Positions 17,150 to 26,747 are shown, counted from the first letter of the stretch. The stretch: 64,000 bases of DNA from Rhodocyclaceae bacterium (GCA_023230455.1 JALNXH010000004.1:170099-234098); one strand, 5' to 3'. Notes: generated from the letters alone by a model not told the origin. Made by a program: numbers and translations.

Positions 17150-19831
17150 ATGATCGCCAGGCCCTCGAAAGACTTTTGGATATCCGTGATATTGCCTTTA
17201 TTGGCCTTGGCTCTAGTCCTGGCCGGGGTACGTACTTACGCTTACCTCTCCGCCAAGAATGCCGTCAAGCACAATGTCGCCCAGAGCCTCGAAGCCATCA
17301 GCAAGCTGAAGGCCGGCCAGATCGAACAATGGCAGTCACAACGTATCGATGACGCACAACTGATCCTGACCCAGTTCTTCGTCAGCGACTTGCGGCAATG
17401 GCTCGTCGGCGGCAGACGCGACCAGAAGCTGGAACAGCGAGTGTTGTTGCAGTTAAAGTTCGTGGGCGAAACGCGTTATCTCGATTTGAGCCTGCATTCC
17501 CCGGATGACGGCGCACTGCTGCTGACTACCAACCACCACCCGGATCTGCCGGCCATTCGTGCGCAGGCACTGGCCTGCGCCAAGTCCGCCAAGCCGCTCA
17601 TAGAAGACATCCATGCCAGCGAAGTCGGAAGCCGCAGTGCTACGGATGCCGGGCTTTTCTATCCGGTATCCGATACCGATGGAACCCATATCCTGGCGGT
17701 GCTGCACCTGAGCCTCGATCCAGGCGAAATGCTGTTTCCTCTGCTGCAAACCTGGCCAGGCATCAGCGAATCGGCGGAAACCCTGCTCGTGCGCCGCGAG
17801 GACAAAGAGGTGGTCTTCATCAACCAGCTCCGGCACAGCCAAGCCGGCCCATTGCAGTTGCGGCGCTCCCTGGCGATGCCGCAGCTCATCGCCCCGCGCG
17901 TAATCAAGGAAGGGAACGGTTTTTTCGAAGGCCAGGACTACCGTGGTATCCCCTCTTTAGGCTACGGCATAAAAGTAGCCAACACGCCCTGGTATCTCGT
18001 CGCCAAGATTGACCAGGCCGAAGTCTATGCCGACACCAATGCCATCATGGCCTATACCTCGATGATTTTCGCGCTGGTACTCGCGGCCTGCGCATGGTGG
18101 CTGATCAAGCGCAGGCGCGCCGAAACCGACCTTCGGATTGCCGCTGCCGCTTTCGATTCGCAGGAAGGCATCATTGTTACCGACGCCAATAGCACCATCC
18201 TGCGCGCCAATCGAGCCTTCTGCGCAAGCACGGGCTACACGCCCGAGGAACTGGTGGGGCAGACGCCACGCCTGTTCAAATCCGGTCGCCACAACGCCGA
18301 TTTCTTCCGTGACATGTGGGATGCCATCCAACGCACCGGCGGCTGGCAAGGAGAGATTTGGGACCGGCGCAAGAATGGCGAGGTTTACCCAAAATGGCTG
18401 ACGATATCGACGGTTAAGGCTCCTGGCGGCAGCGTCACTAATTACATCAGCATGCATACCGACATTAGCGAGCGCAAACGGGCGGAAGAAAAAATCAACC
18501 AACTGGCCTTCTTCGACCAGCTCACTGCCCTTCCCAACCGGACGCTGCTTCTTGACCGCTTAAGGCAAGCCATAACGGCCGGCACTCGCAGCGACGCTTA
18601 TGGCGCGCTGCTGTTTATCGACCTGGACAACTTCAAGACCCTCAACGATTCCCTTGGCCATCACGTCGGCGACCAGTTGTTGAAACAAATTGCGCAACGC
18701 CTGGCACATGGCGTGCGCGAAGGCGATACCGTAGCCCGCTTGGGCGGAGACGAATTCGTGTTGATATTGGCCGGTCTGAGCAATGACGAACAGATGGCCG
18801 CCAACAGCGCTGAAACCGTGGCTGAAAAAATTCTCGCTGCCCTCAACCAAACCTATCAACTTGGCGAGGTGAGCCACCACGGCACGGCGAGCATCGGCAT
18901 CACCCTGTTCAAGGGCGACCAGGCCAGCATCGACGACTTGATGAAGCAGGCCGATCTCGCCATGTACAACGCCAAGACGTCCGGCCGCAATCTGATCCGC
19001 TTCTTCGATCCCAGCCTGGAAATTTCCGTAAAGGAACGCGCGGCCTTGGAGAGCGGCTTACGCCGCGCGCTCGAAGAAAAGCAGTTCCTGTTCCACTACC
19101 AGGCCCAGGTTGCAGGCGCAGGCCGCGTAACGGGAGCCGAAGTGCTGATGCGCTGGCAGCATCCTCAGCGCGGCCTCTTGTCGCCCGTCGAGTTCATCCC
19201 CCTGGCCGAGGAAACCGGACTGATCCTGCCCATGGGGCAATGGGCGCTGGAAACCGCCTGCACGCAGTTAGCTCTATGGGCGGCACAGCCAGCGCTGGCC
19301 CATCTCGTTGTGGCGGTCAACGTCAGCGCACGCCAGTTCCATCAAGACGATTTTGTCGATCAGGTACTGGCGATACTCCAGACCACCGGCGCCAATCCGC
19401 AACGGCTGAAAATCGAATTGACCGAGAGCCTACTCGTGGAAAAGGTGGAAGACATGATCGCAAAAATGACCAGACTGAAAGCCAAGGGCGTCGGCTTCTC
19501 GCTAGACGACTTCGGCACCGGCTATTCATCGCTGTCCTACCTGAAGCGGATGCCGCTTGATCAATTAAAGATCGATCGCTCCTTCGTCCGCGACATTCTC
19601 ACCGACCCCAATGACGCAGCCATCGCCAGAACCATCGTGGCGCTCGCAGAAAGCCTTGGCCTGGACGTCATTGCCGAAGGGGTCGAAACGGAAACGCAGT
19701 GCGATTGCTTGACAAGCTTGGGCTGTCAAGCCTATCAGGGCTATCTTTATAGCCGGCCGGTCCCATTGGCGGAGTTTGAACTATATGTGAGGAAAACAGA
19801 TAGCGCCCCCGCCGGACAACCTCGCAGCTAG
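17150..19831 (+). CDS. PAS-GGDEF-EAL c-di-GMP signalling membrane protein
   Basis: An 893-residue protein with a helix at about 10-30, a periplasmic region of about 270 residues (Cache-like by position), a second helix near 300-320, a PAS domain (about 330-440), GGDEF and EAL. The GGDEF signature is intact (VARLGGDEFVLI), so cyclase activity is possible. The EAL domain has GAEVLMRWQHP (EVL in place of EAL), SLDDFGTGYSSLSYLKRMP, LKIDRSFVRD and IAEGVET, so phosphodiesterase activity is also plausible. It starts 67 bases after dctR and may be read from its own promoter. The ligand is unknown. Confidence 0.92.
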   Translation: MIARPSKDFWISVILPLLALALVLAGVRTYAYLSAKNAVKHNVAQSLEAISKLKAGQIEQWQSQRIDDAQLILTQFFVSDLRQWLVGGRRDQKLEQRVLLQLKFVGETRYLDLSLHSPDDGALLLTTNHHPDLPAIRAQALACAKSAKPLIEDIHASEVGSRSATDAGLFYPVSDTDGTHILAVLHLSLDPGEMLFPLLQTWPGISESAETLLVRREDKEVVFINQLRHSQAGPLQLRRSLAMPQLIAPRVIKEGNGFFEGQDYRGIPSLGYGIKVANTPWYLVAKIDQAEVYADTNAIMAYTSMIFALVLAACAWWLIKRRRAETDLRIAAAAFDSQEGIIVTDANSTILRANRAFCASTGYTPEELVGQTPRLFKSGRHNADFFRDMWDAIQRTGGWQGEIWDRRKNGEVYPKWLTISTVKAPGGSVTNYISMHTDISERKRAEEKINQLAFFDQLTALPNRTLLLDRLRQAITAGTRSDAYGALLFIDLDNFKTLNDSLGHHVGDQLLKQIAQRLAHGVREGDTVARLGGDEFVLILAGLSNDEQMAANSAETVAEKILAALNQTYQLGEVSHHGTASIGITLFKGDQASIDDLMKQADLAMYNAKTSGRNLIRFFDPSLEISVKERAALESGLRRALEEKQFLFHYQAQVAGAGRVTGAEVLMRWQHPQRGLLSPVEFIPLAEETGLILPMGQWALETACTQLALWAAQPALAHLVVAVNVSARQFHQDDFVDQVLAILQTTGANPQRLKIELTESLLVEKVEDMIAKMTRLKAKGVGFSLDDFGTGYSSLSYLKRMPLDQLKIDRSFVRDILTDPNDAAIARTIVALAESLGLDVIAEGVETETQCDCLTSLGCQAYQGYLYSRPVPLAEFELYVRKTDSAPAGQPRS

Positions 19832-19924
19832 TGCGCATGGCTGAAAATGCGCGCGGTCGAAGGCCACCAAGAGCGGGGATGATTGGCGCCTCGGCGCGCA
19901 CAATCCCAATCAGTTCCCCCACCG

Positions 19925-21577
19925 TCAGCGCGCAGACATTTCGGCGCAGGCCTGCATGTTTCCAAAACGACAGCTGTACATCAGATCCCGCCGTGCATCC
20001 TCGTTACGCCCGAGCGCCTCGTTGGTGCGCGCACGCCCCAGATAATGCAGTGCATTGGTCGGGGCCAGCATGATCGCAAAGTCGTAGTCGGCGAGTGCCT
20101 CGCGATAGCGCTTGGTTTCCAGGAACACCACCGCCCGGTCGTTGTAGATGTTGCTCAAACCGGGCGCAAGACGTATCGCATTGTTGAAATCGGCGAGCGC
20201 CTCGTCATATCGAGCGCGATTCAGATAGGCCAGTCCACGGTTGTGATAGATGCGGCCCAGGCTTCTCCTGTTTCGGGTGTCCCCGGCCAATTGCAGCGCC
20301 TCGTCCCACAACCGCAGCGTCTCCGCGAATACGTTCATGCGATTGAGCGAAAACCCCGATAACAAGAGAACCACTGCGGTCATTGCCGCCAGTGCCCGGC
20401 GCGCCTCAACCCGCTCCAGCAGGTAAGGCAGCGCGCAGCCGATGCACGGCATCCAGAGATAGCTGCGGTAGAGAACAAAAATTTCCTGGATGCGCACCGT
20501 GGACAGCTCGATCAGAAACAGCGCCGCCGGCATGATCAGCGCAAAGCCAAGCAGACCGGCCCGCCCGCGCCGGAACAGCAGACGGAGCGCAAACGCGGCA
20601 TAGGCCACGAACAAAAACGGGCCGAGCGCGTACGGCCAGGCGAAATAGCTTCGGGCGAAGTCCGCTTCCATGGCGACCGACATCCACGACGGGTTCGGCA
20701 ACAGCCACAACAGAAGATATTTGAAGAACAGGGTGCTTTGAGTCAGCACCGACAGGAAATAGCGGTCCGCTGCGGCGATGCCCAGGTCCGCAAGCATCAC
20801 TTTGGCATTCGGCTCGTAGGCCTGCCCGGCGATACCGCCGACGCCGATGATGTGGCCGACCTTGAACTGGTAGAGGATCAGGCCGGCAATCAGGACGTAG
20901 AGCGCCGCCGGCAGCCAGACGAGCCGGGACGCTTTTTTCTTCGGATCGCGCAGCAGCACCAGCAGGGCCAGCGAACCCAGCGGCACCAGCAGCGCATGCT
21001 CCTTTGCCAGCACCGACAAAAGATAAGCCAGCGCCGATCCGATCATCCAGGGGCGGCTGTTGCGCAGCATGCCTTCGACAAACGACCACCAGGTGAGCAG
21101 CGCAAACAGCGTCGCCATCAGGCCGGCGCGCTGCACCAGATAGGCGACGCCATAGGTCGCCGCCGGGTGCAGGACAAACAACAGCGTCCCACCGAAAGCG
21201 ATCCAGTGCAGGGCAAGCGGGCCGCTCGGCCCGCTGTGCGGAAGCGGCGCGCAGACTGCGGCGAACAGGCGGCGCAGGAAGGTGAACAACACACAACCCG
21301 TCGCTGCATGGAGCAGCAAATTCCCCGCACGCAGCCAGACCAGAGGCTCGGCGAATGCCGCCCGCGTCCACTGCATTGACGCATACGGAAGCCAGCGCAG
21401 GCTCAGCGCATTCGCAACGCTCGAATACACAGGGGAATCGACATCGACTGTGCCGAAATCGTCGAAGAACAACGGGCCGTCGAGATAGCCGCCGTAGACG
21501 GCAATCGCCGCCAGGACGATCCCGCAATACATCAACGGCAATGCCGCCCGGTTTTGTTGCACGCTCCCCCCAATCAA
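19925..21577 (-). CDS. Multi-pass membrane protein with C-terminal TPR repeats
   Basis: A 550-residue protein with about 10 hydrophobic helices in its first 400 residues. An early loop YLDGPLFFDDFGTVD carries an acidic DD pair, as in GT-C-fold glycosyltransferases of the TMTC/Pmt kind. The last 130 residues are two or three tetratricopeptide repeats (YHNRGLAYLNRARYDEALAD, then IYNDRAVVFLETKRYREALA). This resembles bacterial TMTC-like proteins, so a membrane mannosyl- or other glycosyltransferase role is possible but not demonstrated. It stands alone on the minus strand downstream of DUF1622. Confidence 0.7.
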   Translation of the reverse strand: MIGGSVQQNRAALPLMYCGIVLAAIAVYGGYLDGPLFFDDFGTVDVDSPVYSSVANALSLRWLPYASMQWTRAAFAEPLVWLRAGNLLLHAATGCVLFTFLRRLFAAVCAPLPHSGPSGPLALHWIAFGGTLLFVLHPAATYGVAYLVQRAGLMATLFALLTWWSFVEGMLRNSRPWMIGSALAYLLSVLAKEHALLVPLGSLALLVLLRDPKKKASRLVWLPAALYVLIAGLILYQFKVGHIIGVGGIAGQAYEPNAKVMLADLGIAAADRYFLSVLTQSTLFFKYLLLWLLPNPSWMSVAMEADFARSYFAWPYALGPFLFVAYAAFALRLLFRRGRAGLLGFALIMPAALFLIELSTVRIQEIFVLYRSYLWMPCIGCALPYLLERVEARRALAAMTAVVLLLSGFSLNRMNVFAETLRLWDEALQLAGDTRNRRSLGRIYHNRGLAYLNRARYDEALADFNNAIRLAPGLSNIYNDRAVVFLETKRYREALADYDFAIMLAPTNALHYLGRARTNEALGRNEDARRDLMYSCRFGNMQACAEMSAR

Positions 21578-21617
21578 ACTGCGTCCGATCCGGCCCAGCT
21601 CAGTCGCGGAAAACCGT

Positions 21618-21956
21618 TCAGCCCTTCAATTCCTTCAGGTCGCGGCTGAGGAAATACGACAGCACGGTGCGGATCGCGACGATGCCGCCGAGCATGGCCA
21701 GCGACTCGATGCTGGGAATCACGATGGTCTGGATGATGTCGCCGGCGAGGAAGAAATCAAGGCCGAGGGCCATCTTCTCGCCGATCCCGGCGCGTACCTC
21801 TTCCAGCGGCGGCAGGATTTGCCCGCGGAGCGCGCCAACCGCGCGCGATACCAGGCGCACGGTGCCTTCGAGGGCACCCCAGGTCACCACCAGGATGCCG
21901 ACCCCTTCGATCGCCGGGCCGACACTGTGGACGAAGGCGGCAAGCAGCTCGTGCAT
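21618..21956 (-). CDS. DUF1622 family membrane protein
   Basis: A 112-residue protein of the DUF1622 family: one N-terminal helix (AIEGVGILVVTWGALEGTVR), a cytoplasmic loop, and two hydrophobic segments (ALGLDFFLAGDIIQTIVIPS and LAMLGGIVAIRTVLSYFLSR) ending in the charged tail DLKELKG. The function is unknown. It starts 19 bases downstream of the hom stop, so it may be carried on the alaA-hom transcript. Confidence 0.75.
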   Translation of the reverse strand: MHELLAAFVHSVGPAIEGVGILVVTWGALEGTVRLVSRAVGALRGQILPPLEEVRAGIGEKMALGLDFFLAGDIIQTIVIPSIESLAMLGGIVAIRTVLSYFLSRDLKELKG

Positions 21957-21975
21957 GGCGCGGTCTGGCCGGCAA

Positions 21976-23289
21976 TCAGCCGTTCAGCTGTTCCAGGCGC
22001 AACCGCGTGACCTTGCCCTTCACCGCCGGCAAGGCCTCGATCCGGGCGATCGCCGCGTCGGCCTGCCGTTCGATGCAGACGTGAGTAAGGATGATGATGT
22101 CGGTCTGCGCCTCGCCCTCGGCAGGTTCCCGCTGTAGCAGCGCATCGATCGAAATCGACTGGTCGGCGAGGATGCGGGTGACATCGGCCAGCACACCGGC
22201 CTTGTCCTCGACCCGCAGGCGCAGATAGTAGGCAGTTTCCACCTCGGCCATCGGCAGGATCGGCGTATCGGCAAGCTGGTCGGGCTGAAAGGCCAGATGC
22301 GGCACGCGATTTTCCGGGTCGGCGGTATGCATCCGGGTGACATCCACCAGGTCGGCGATCACCGCGCTGGCGGTCGGCTCGGCGCCGGCGCCCTTGCCGT
22401 AGTAGAGCGTGGAACCAACCGCGTCGGCCTGTACCAGCACGGCGTTCATCGCTCCTTCGACATTGGCGATCAGCCGCCGGGCAGGAATCAACGTCGGATG
22501 CACGCGCAGCTCGATGCCTTTTTCCTTGCGCCGGGTAATGCCCAGCAGCTTGATGCGATAGCCCAGCTGTTCCGCGTACTTTATGTCAGCGGCTTCCAGC
22601 CTGCTGATGCCTTCGATGTAGGCGCTCTTGAACTGCACCGGAGTACCGAAGGCCAGCGCCGACAGCAGGGTGATCTTGTGCGCGGCATCGACGCCTTCGA
22701 CGTCGAAGGTCGGGTCGGCTTCGGCATAGCCCAGACGCTGCGCTTCCTTCAGCACATCGGCGAAGGGCAGACCCTTGTCGCGCATTTCCGAGAGGATGAA
22801 ATTAGTGGTGCCGTTGATGATTCCGGCGATCCACTGGATGCGGTTGGCCGCGAGCCCCTCGCGTACCGCCTTGATAATCGGAATGCCGCCGGCCACGGCG
22901 GCCTCGAAGCCAACCATGACGCCCTTTTTCTGCGCCGCGGCGAATATCTCGGTGCCATGCACGGCGAGCAGCGCCTTGTTGGCGGTAACCACATGCTTGC
23001 CGTGCTCGATGGCTTTCAGCACCAGTTCCTTAGCGATGCCGTAGCCGCCGATCAGCTCGACGACGATATCCACGTCCGGATCGGTGACCACCGAAAAGGC
23101 GTCGTCGGTCAGGCGAACGCCGCCTGCGGTGACCTGCTTCGCCAGTTCGAGGTTCTTGTCGGCGACCACCGAAATGCGGATCGGCCGACCGGCGCGGCGG
23201 GCGATTTCCGCTTCGTTGCGTTTAAGGACGGTGAAGGTGCCGCCGCCGACGGTGCCGATGCCGAGAAGGCCTACGTTGATGGGTTTCAT
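21976..23289 (-). CDS. hom: Homoserine dehydrogenase
   Basis: A 437-residue NAD(P)-dependent enzyme reducing aspartate semialdehyde to homoserine for threonine and methionine. It has the Rossmann start NVGLLGIGTVGGGTF, the catalytic-domain stretch AAVAGGIPIIKAVREGLAAN and GIINGTTNFILSEM, and a C-terminal ACT domain (about 355-435, YYLRLRVEDKAGVLADVTRI), which implies feedback control by threonine. It lies 21 bases downstream of alaA, a pairing common in Betaproteobacteria. thrC, normally next, is over 11 kb away here. Confidence 0.95.
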   Translation of the reverse strand: MKPINVGLLGIGTVGGGTFTVLKRNEAEIARRAGRPIRISVVADKNLELAKQVTAGGVRLTDDAFSVVTDPDVDIVVELIGGYGIAKELVLKAIEHGKHVVTANKALLAVHGTEIFAAAQKKGVMVGFEAAVAGGIPIIKAVREGLAANRIQWIAGIINGTTNFILSEMRDKGLPFADVLKEAQRLGYAEADPTFDVEGVDAAHKITLLSALAFGTPVQFKSAYIEGISRLEAADIKYAEQLGYRIKLLGITRRKEKGIELRVHPTLIPARRLIANVEGAMNAVLVQADAVGSTLYYGKGAGAEPTASAVIADLVDVTRMHTADPENRVPHLAFQPDQLADTPILPMAEVETAYYLRLRVEDKAGVLADVTRILADQSISIDALLQREPAEGEAQTDIIILTHVCIERQADAAIARIEALPAVKGKVTRLRLEQLNG

Positions 23290-23310
23290 AAGTTTAGTGG
23301 GGGTAAAAAG

Positions 23311-24537
23311 TCAGGTTCCGTGACGCTTGCGGTAATGGTCGAGAAAGCGCGCGATGCGGCTGATCGATTCGCGCAGATCGTCCTCGTGGGGCAGGAAGAC
23401 GACGCGAAAATGATCGGGGTGCGGCCAATTGAAGCCGCTGCCCTGCACCAACAGGACACGCTCGGCTTCGAGCAGTTCGAGGATGAACTGCTGGTCGTCG
23501 CCGATCGGGTAGAGCTTCGGATCGAGCCGCGGGAACAGATACAGCGCGGCCTTCGGCTTGACGCAGCTGACGCCGGGAATCGCCGTCAGCAAATCGTAGG
23601 CGGTGTCGCGCTGACGCGCCAGCCGTCCGCCCGGCGCCACCAGGTCGTTGATGCTCTGATAACCGCCGAGCGCCGTCTGGATCGCGAACTGGCCCGGCAC
23701 GTTGGAACACAGGCGCATCGAGGCGAGGATGTTGAGGCCGTCGATGTAGTCCTGGGCGTGGCGCTTTTCACCCGAGACCACCATCCAGCCGGAGCGGAAA
23801 CCGCAGGCGCGATAGTTCTTCGACAAGCCGTTGAGGGTGACGAACAGCACGTCGTCCGCCAGCGAGGCGATCGAGGTATGCGTGTTGCCGTCGTAGAGCA
23901 CCTTGTCGTAGATCTCGTCGGCGAAGACAATCAGGTCGTGGGTGCGGGCGATCTCGACGATTTCCTGCAACAGATCGTCGGGATACAGCGCACCGGTCGG
24001 ATTGTTCGGATTGATCAAGACGATGGCACGGGTGTTGGCGGTGATCTTGGCGCGGATATCGGCCAGATCGGGCAGCCAACCGGCGCCTTCGTCGCACAGA
24101 TAATGGCGCGGCGTACCGCTGCCGAGGGTCACCGCAGCGGTCCACAGCGGATAGTCGGGCGTCGGCACCAGTACCTCGTCGCCCGGATTGAGCAGGGCCT
24201 GCATCGCCATCACGATCAGCTCCGAAGCGCCGTTGCCGATGTAGATGTCCTCAATGCCGACGCCGGCGATCTTCTTCTGCTGCGTGTAGTGCATGATCGC
24301 CTTGCGCGCGGCAAACAAACCCTTGGAGTCGGAATAGCCCGACGCGTCCGGCAGGTTGCGGATCACATCCTGGACGATCTCCTCCGGCGCCTCGAAACCG
24401 AACGGCGCCAGGTTGCCGATGTTCAACTTGATCACCCGGTGCCCCTCCTCCTCCATCTGTTTCGCCCGCGCCAGCACCGGACCGCGGATGTCATAGCAGA
24501 CGTTGGCGAGCTTGGCGGATTTCAGGATGGGTTGCAT
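23311..24537 (-). CDS. alaA: Alanine transaminase AlaA (PLP aminotransferase)
   Basis: A 408-residue class I aminotransferase making alanine from pyruvate and glutamate. The PLP lysine lies in TLNGLSKNYRACGFRSGW; the cofactor and substrate contacts show in NGASELIVMAM, LINPNNPTGALY and FADEIYDKVLYD. The N-terminus KSAKLANVCYDIRGPVLARA matches E. coli AlaA (405 residues) closely. It sits upstream of hom and is likely the first gene of the alaA-hom(-DUF1622) transcript. Confidence 0.92.
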   Translation of the reverse strand: MQPILKSAKLANVCYDIRGPVLARAKQMEEEGHRVIKLNIGNLAPFGFEAPEEIVQDVIRNLPDASGYSDSKGLFAARKAIMHYTQQKKIAGVGIEDIYIGNGASELIVMAMQALLNPGDEVLVPTPDYPLWTAAVTLGSGTPRHYLCDEGAGWLPDLADIRAKITANTRAIVLINPNNPTGALYPDDLLQEIVEIARTHDLIVFADEIYDKVLYDGNTHTSIASLADDVLFVTLNGLSKNYRACGFRSGWMVVSGEKRHAQDYIDGLNILASMRLCSNVPGQFAIQTALGGYQSINDLVAPGGRLARQRDTAYDLLTAIPGVSCVKPKAALYLFPRLDPKLYPIGDDQQFILELLEAERVLLVQGSGFNWPHPDHFRVVFLPHEDDLRESISRIARFLDHYRKRHGT

Positions 24538-24655
24538 GAAAAACCTCGAACAGGGGGAGCGGCCGGACGCCGGAACCGCCGCAATGTGCCGTGCGGCTGA
24601 GTGGGCGCGAAGGGAGCAGCGTGCCGGGCAAAGTTATAATGTTACCGTTCTTGAT

Positions 24656-24685
24656 GCGCCGCAATCAAACCTTGCGGCGCTTTTT
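24656..24685 (+). terminator. Intrinsic terminator just after a TATAAT box
   Basis: Perfect 9-bp stem GCGCCGCAA / TTGCGGCGC, loop TCAAACC, then TTTTTG. It lies in the 189-bp gap between the divergent alaA and Mth938 genes. A TATAAT at 24635-24640 is 15 bases upstream, so transcription starting there would end after about 40 nt unless the hairpin is regulated. It could be an attenuator for the downstream arn-linked transcript. Confidence 0.7.
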
Positions 24686-24726
24686 GTTTGCCTGCCCAAG
24701 GAAACGCCCCGCCGACCGACCGACGC

Positions 24727-25107
24727 ATGAAACTGAATTCCGACCTGAATCCCGGCGTGAATACCGTCACCGGCTACGGCGCAGGATATGTCGCCGTCAA
24801 TGGCCGGCGCTACGAGCGCAGCCTGATCGTCGAGCGCAACCGCATCGACACCGACTGGCCGGCGGCCTCGGCCGCAGCGCTCTCGGCAGAACTGCTCGCG
24901 CCGCTCGCCGCGCGCCAGTGCGACGTGCTGCTGCTGGGCACCGGCGAACGCCAGCGCTTTCCCAGCCCGGCACTGCTGCGGCCGCTGATCGAAGCCCGCA
25001 TCGCCGTCGAAGTGATGGACACCGGCGCCGCCTGCCGCACTTACAACGTGCTGCTGGCTGAAGGGCGCAACCCGCTGGCAGTACTGATCGTGGAGGCAGC
25101 GCCTTGA
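24727..25107 (+). CDS. Mth938-like domain protein (DUF498)
   Basis: A 126-residue single-domain protein of the Mth938 (DUF498/NDUFAF3-like) family. Conserved segments are VTGYGAGYVAVNGRRYERSL at about 14-33, DVLLLGTGERQRFPSPALLR in the middle, and VEVMDTGAACRTYNVLLAEG near the end. The eukaryotic relative assists complex I assembly, but bacterial members have no agreed function. The TGA overlaps the TTG start of arnT, so the gene is probably the first member of the arn transcript by position, though unlikely to act in L-Ara4N synthesis. Confidence 0.85.
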   Translation: MKLNSDLNPGVNTVTGYGAGYVAVNGRRYERSLIVERNRIDTDWPAASAAALSAELLAPLAARQCDVLLLGTGERQRFPSPALLRPLIEARIAVEVMDTGAACRTYNVLLAEGRNPLAVLIVEAAP

Positions 25108-26747
25108 ACCGGCCCCGTTTCGACTGGAAGGCTGTCGTGCTGGTGGCAGCGCTCCTCGCCGTGTGGTTCGGCACCCTCGACCACCGCGCGCTGCTGCGCC
25201 CCGACGAGGGCCGCTATGCCGAAATCCCGCGCGAAATGGCGGCTACCGGCGACTGGCTGACGCCGCGGCTGAACGCCATCAAGTACTTCGAAAAGCCGCC
25301 CCTTCAATACTGGGCCACCGCCAGCGCCTACAGCCTGTTCGGCGAACATCACTGGACGGCGCGACTGTGGACGGCGCTGACCGGCCTCGGCGGCATCCTG
25401 CTTGCCGCCTTCCTCGGCACCCGACTCTGGGGGCTACGTGCCGGCATCGTCGCCGGTACCGCGCTGGCCGGTACAACGCTGTACAACATCATGGGGCACC
25501 TGACCTCGCTGGACATGGGCCTGACGTTCTTCCTGCAACTGGCGCTGACCGGTTTCGTTCTCGCGCAGCAGGCCGCCGCCCCGGCTATTGGCCGACGCTG
25601 GATGCTGCTGGCCTGGGCCGGGCTTGCCGGCGCGGTGCTCTCGAAGGGACTGGTGGCATTGGTCCTGACCGGACTCGCTATCGTCGCCTACACCGCCGTC
25701 AACCGCGATATCGGTCCGTGGAAGCGGTTCGCCCCGCTTTCCGGCCTGCTGCTGTTCCTAGCCATCACCGCCCCGTGGTTCGTCGCCGTCTCGTTGGCGA
25801 ATCCGGAATTTCCCCACTTCTTTTTCATTCATGAACATTTTGAGCGCTTCCTCACCCGCGCTCACCGCCGCTACCAGCCCGGCGGGTATTTCGTCTTCAT
25901 CTATCTGGTCGGTGCGCTGCCGTTTGCCCTGCTCTACCTGCACGGCCTGCTCAAGGCTTGGGGCCGGCGGACCGCCGGACAGTTCAGCGCCGAACGTTTC
26001 CTGGCCGTCTGGGTGGTGACGACGTTCGGATTTTTCAGCCTTTCCAGCTCCAAGCTGCCGCCCTACATCCTGCCGATTTTTCCGGCCCTGGCGCTGCTCC
26101 TCGGCGCCGCCCTGGCGCAGATTTCGCGCCGGGCGCTGATCGTCCACCTGAGCCTGTTGCTACTGGCTACCCTGCCGATGATCTACTACGTCCCGCCGAC
26201 GATCCGCAACTGGGACCGCGACTACAGCGACGCCATGCTGGCCGAAGTGTCCGGCTGGCTCGGTGGGTCGGCCGTGCTCTGGATGATCGCCCTCTGCGCC
26301 GCGCTGATATTCGCCTGGAAACAGCGCCGACACCTGGCGCTGACAGCCCTCGGCGCCGGCAGCCTGCTCGCCGGCACCGGCTTCCTGCTCGGCTACGATG
26401 CGCTTTCGAGCCACTATTCCGGTTATGAGAGCGCGGAAAAAATCCGTCCGCTGCTGAAACCCGGCGTCCCCTTTTACAGCGTGCAGTGGTACGAACAGAC
26501 GATCCCGTTCTATCTGAAGCGAACCGTCACCCTGGTGGCCCACAAGGACGAAATGGCCTTTGGCATCGCGCAGGAACCGAATAAATGGATTCCGACGCTG
26601 GAAGAATTCAAGCGTCGCTGGCAGGCCGATCCCGACGCCTTCGCCCTGATGCCCATCGGCACCTTCGAGGCCTTCAGCGCAGAAGGCCTGCCGATGCAGG
26701 AAATCACCCGCGACCAACGCAACGTTTACGTCAGGAAGCCCCAATGA
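25104..26747 (+). CDS. arnT: Undecaprenyl-phosphate L-Ara4N transferase (ArnT type)
   Basis: A 547-residue GT-C-fold membrane glycosyltransferase with about 12 helices. The periplasmic loop 1 signature LLRPDEGRYAEIPREMAATG, including the catalytic acidic residues, and the KYFEKPPLQYWATASAYSLF motif are typical of ArnT, which transfers L-Ara4N from undecaprenyl phosphate to lipid A phosphates and gives polymyxin resistance. The C-terminal domain from about 420 is periplasmic. It starts with TTG overlapping the preceding stop and ends ATGA with the SMR gene. The arn genes downstream support the assignment. Confidence 0.85.
   Translation: MNRPRFDWKAVVLVAALLAVWFGTLDHRALLRPDEGRYAEIPREMAATGDWLTPRLNAIKYFEKPPLQYWATASAYSLFGEHHWTARLWTALTGLGGILLAAFLGTRLWGLRAGIVAGTALAGTTLYNIMGHLTSLDMGLTFFLQLALTGFVLAQQAAAPAIGRRWMLLAWAGLAGAVLSKGLVALVLTGLAIVAYTAVNRDIGPWKRFAPLSGLLLFLAITAPWFVAVSLANPEFPHFFFIHEHFERFLTRAHRRYQPGGYFVFIYLVGALPFALLYLHGLLKAWGRRTAGQFSAERFLAVWVVTTFGFFSLSSSKLPPYILPIFPALALLLGAALAQISRRALIVHLSLLLLATLPMIYYVPPTIRNWDRDYSDAMLAEVSGWLGGSAVLWMIALCAALIFAWKQRRHLALTALGAGSLLAGTGFLLGYDALSSHYSGYESAEKIRPLLKPGVPFYSVQWYEQTIPFYLKRTVTLVAHKDEMAFGIAQEPNKWIPTLEEFKRRWQADPDAFALMPIGTFEAFSAEGLPMQEITRDQRNVYVRKPQ

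Noticed and set aside
22297..24600. A 767-codon open frame on the plus strand opposite hom and alaA
   Set aside because: It is an antisense shadow of two highly conserved enzymes in GC-rich sequence; its protein shows no domain and is rich in Asp, His and Gln as expected from the complementary frame.
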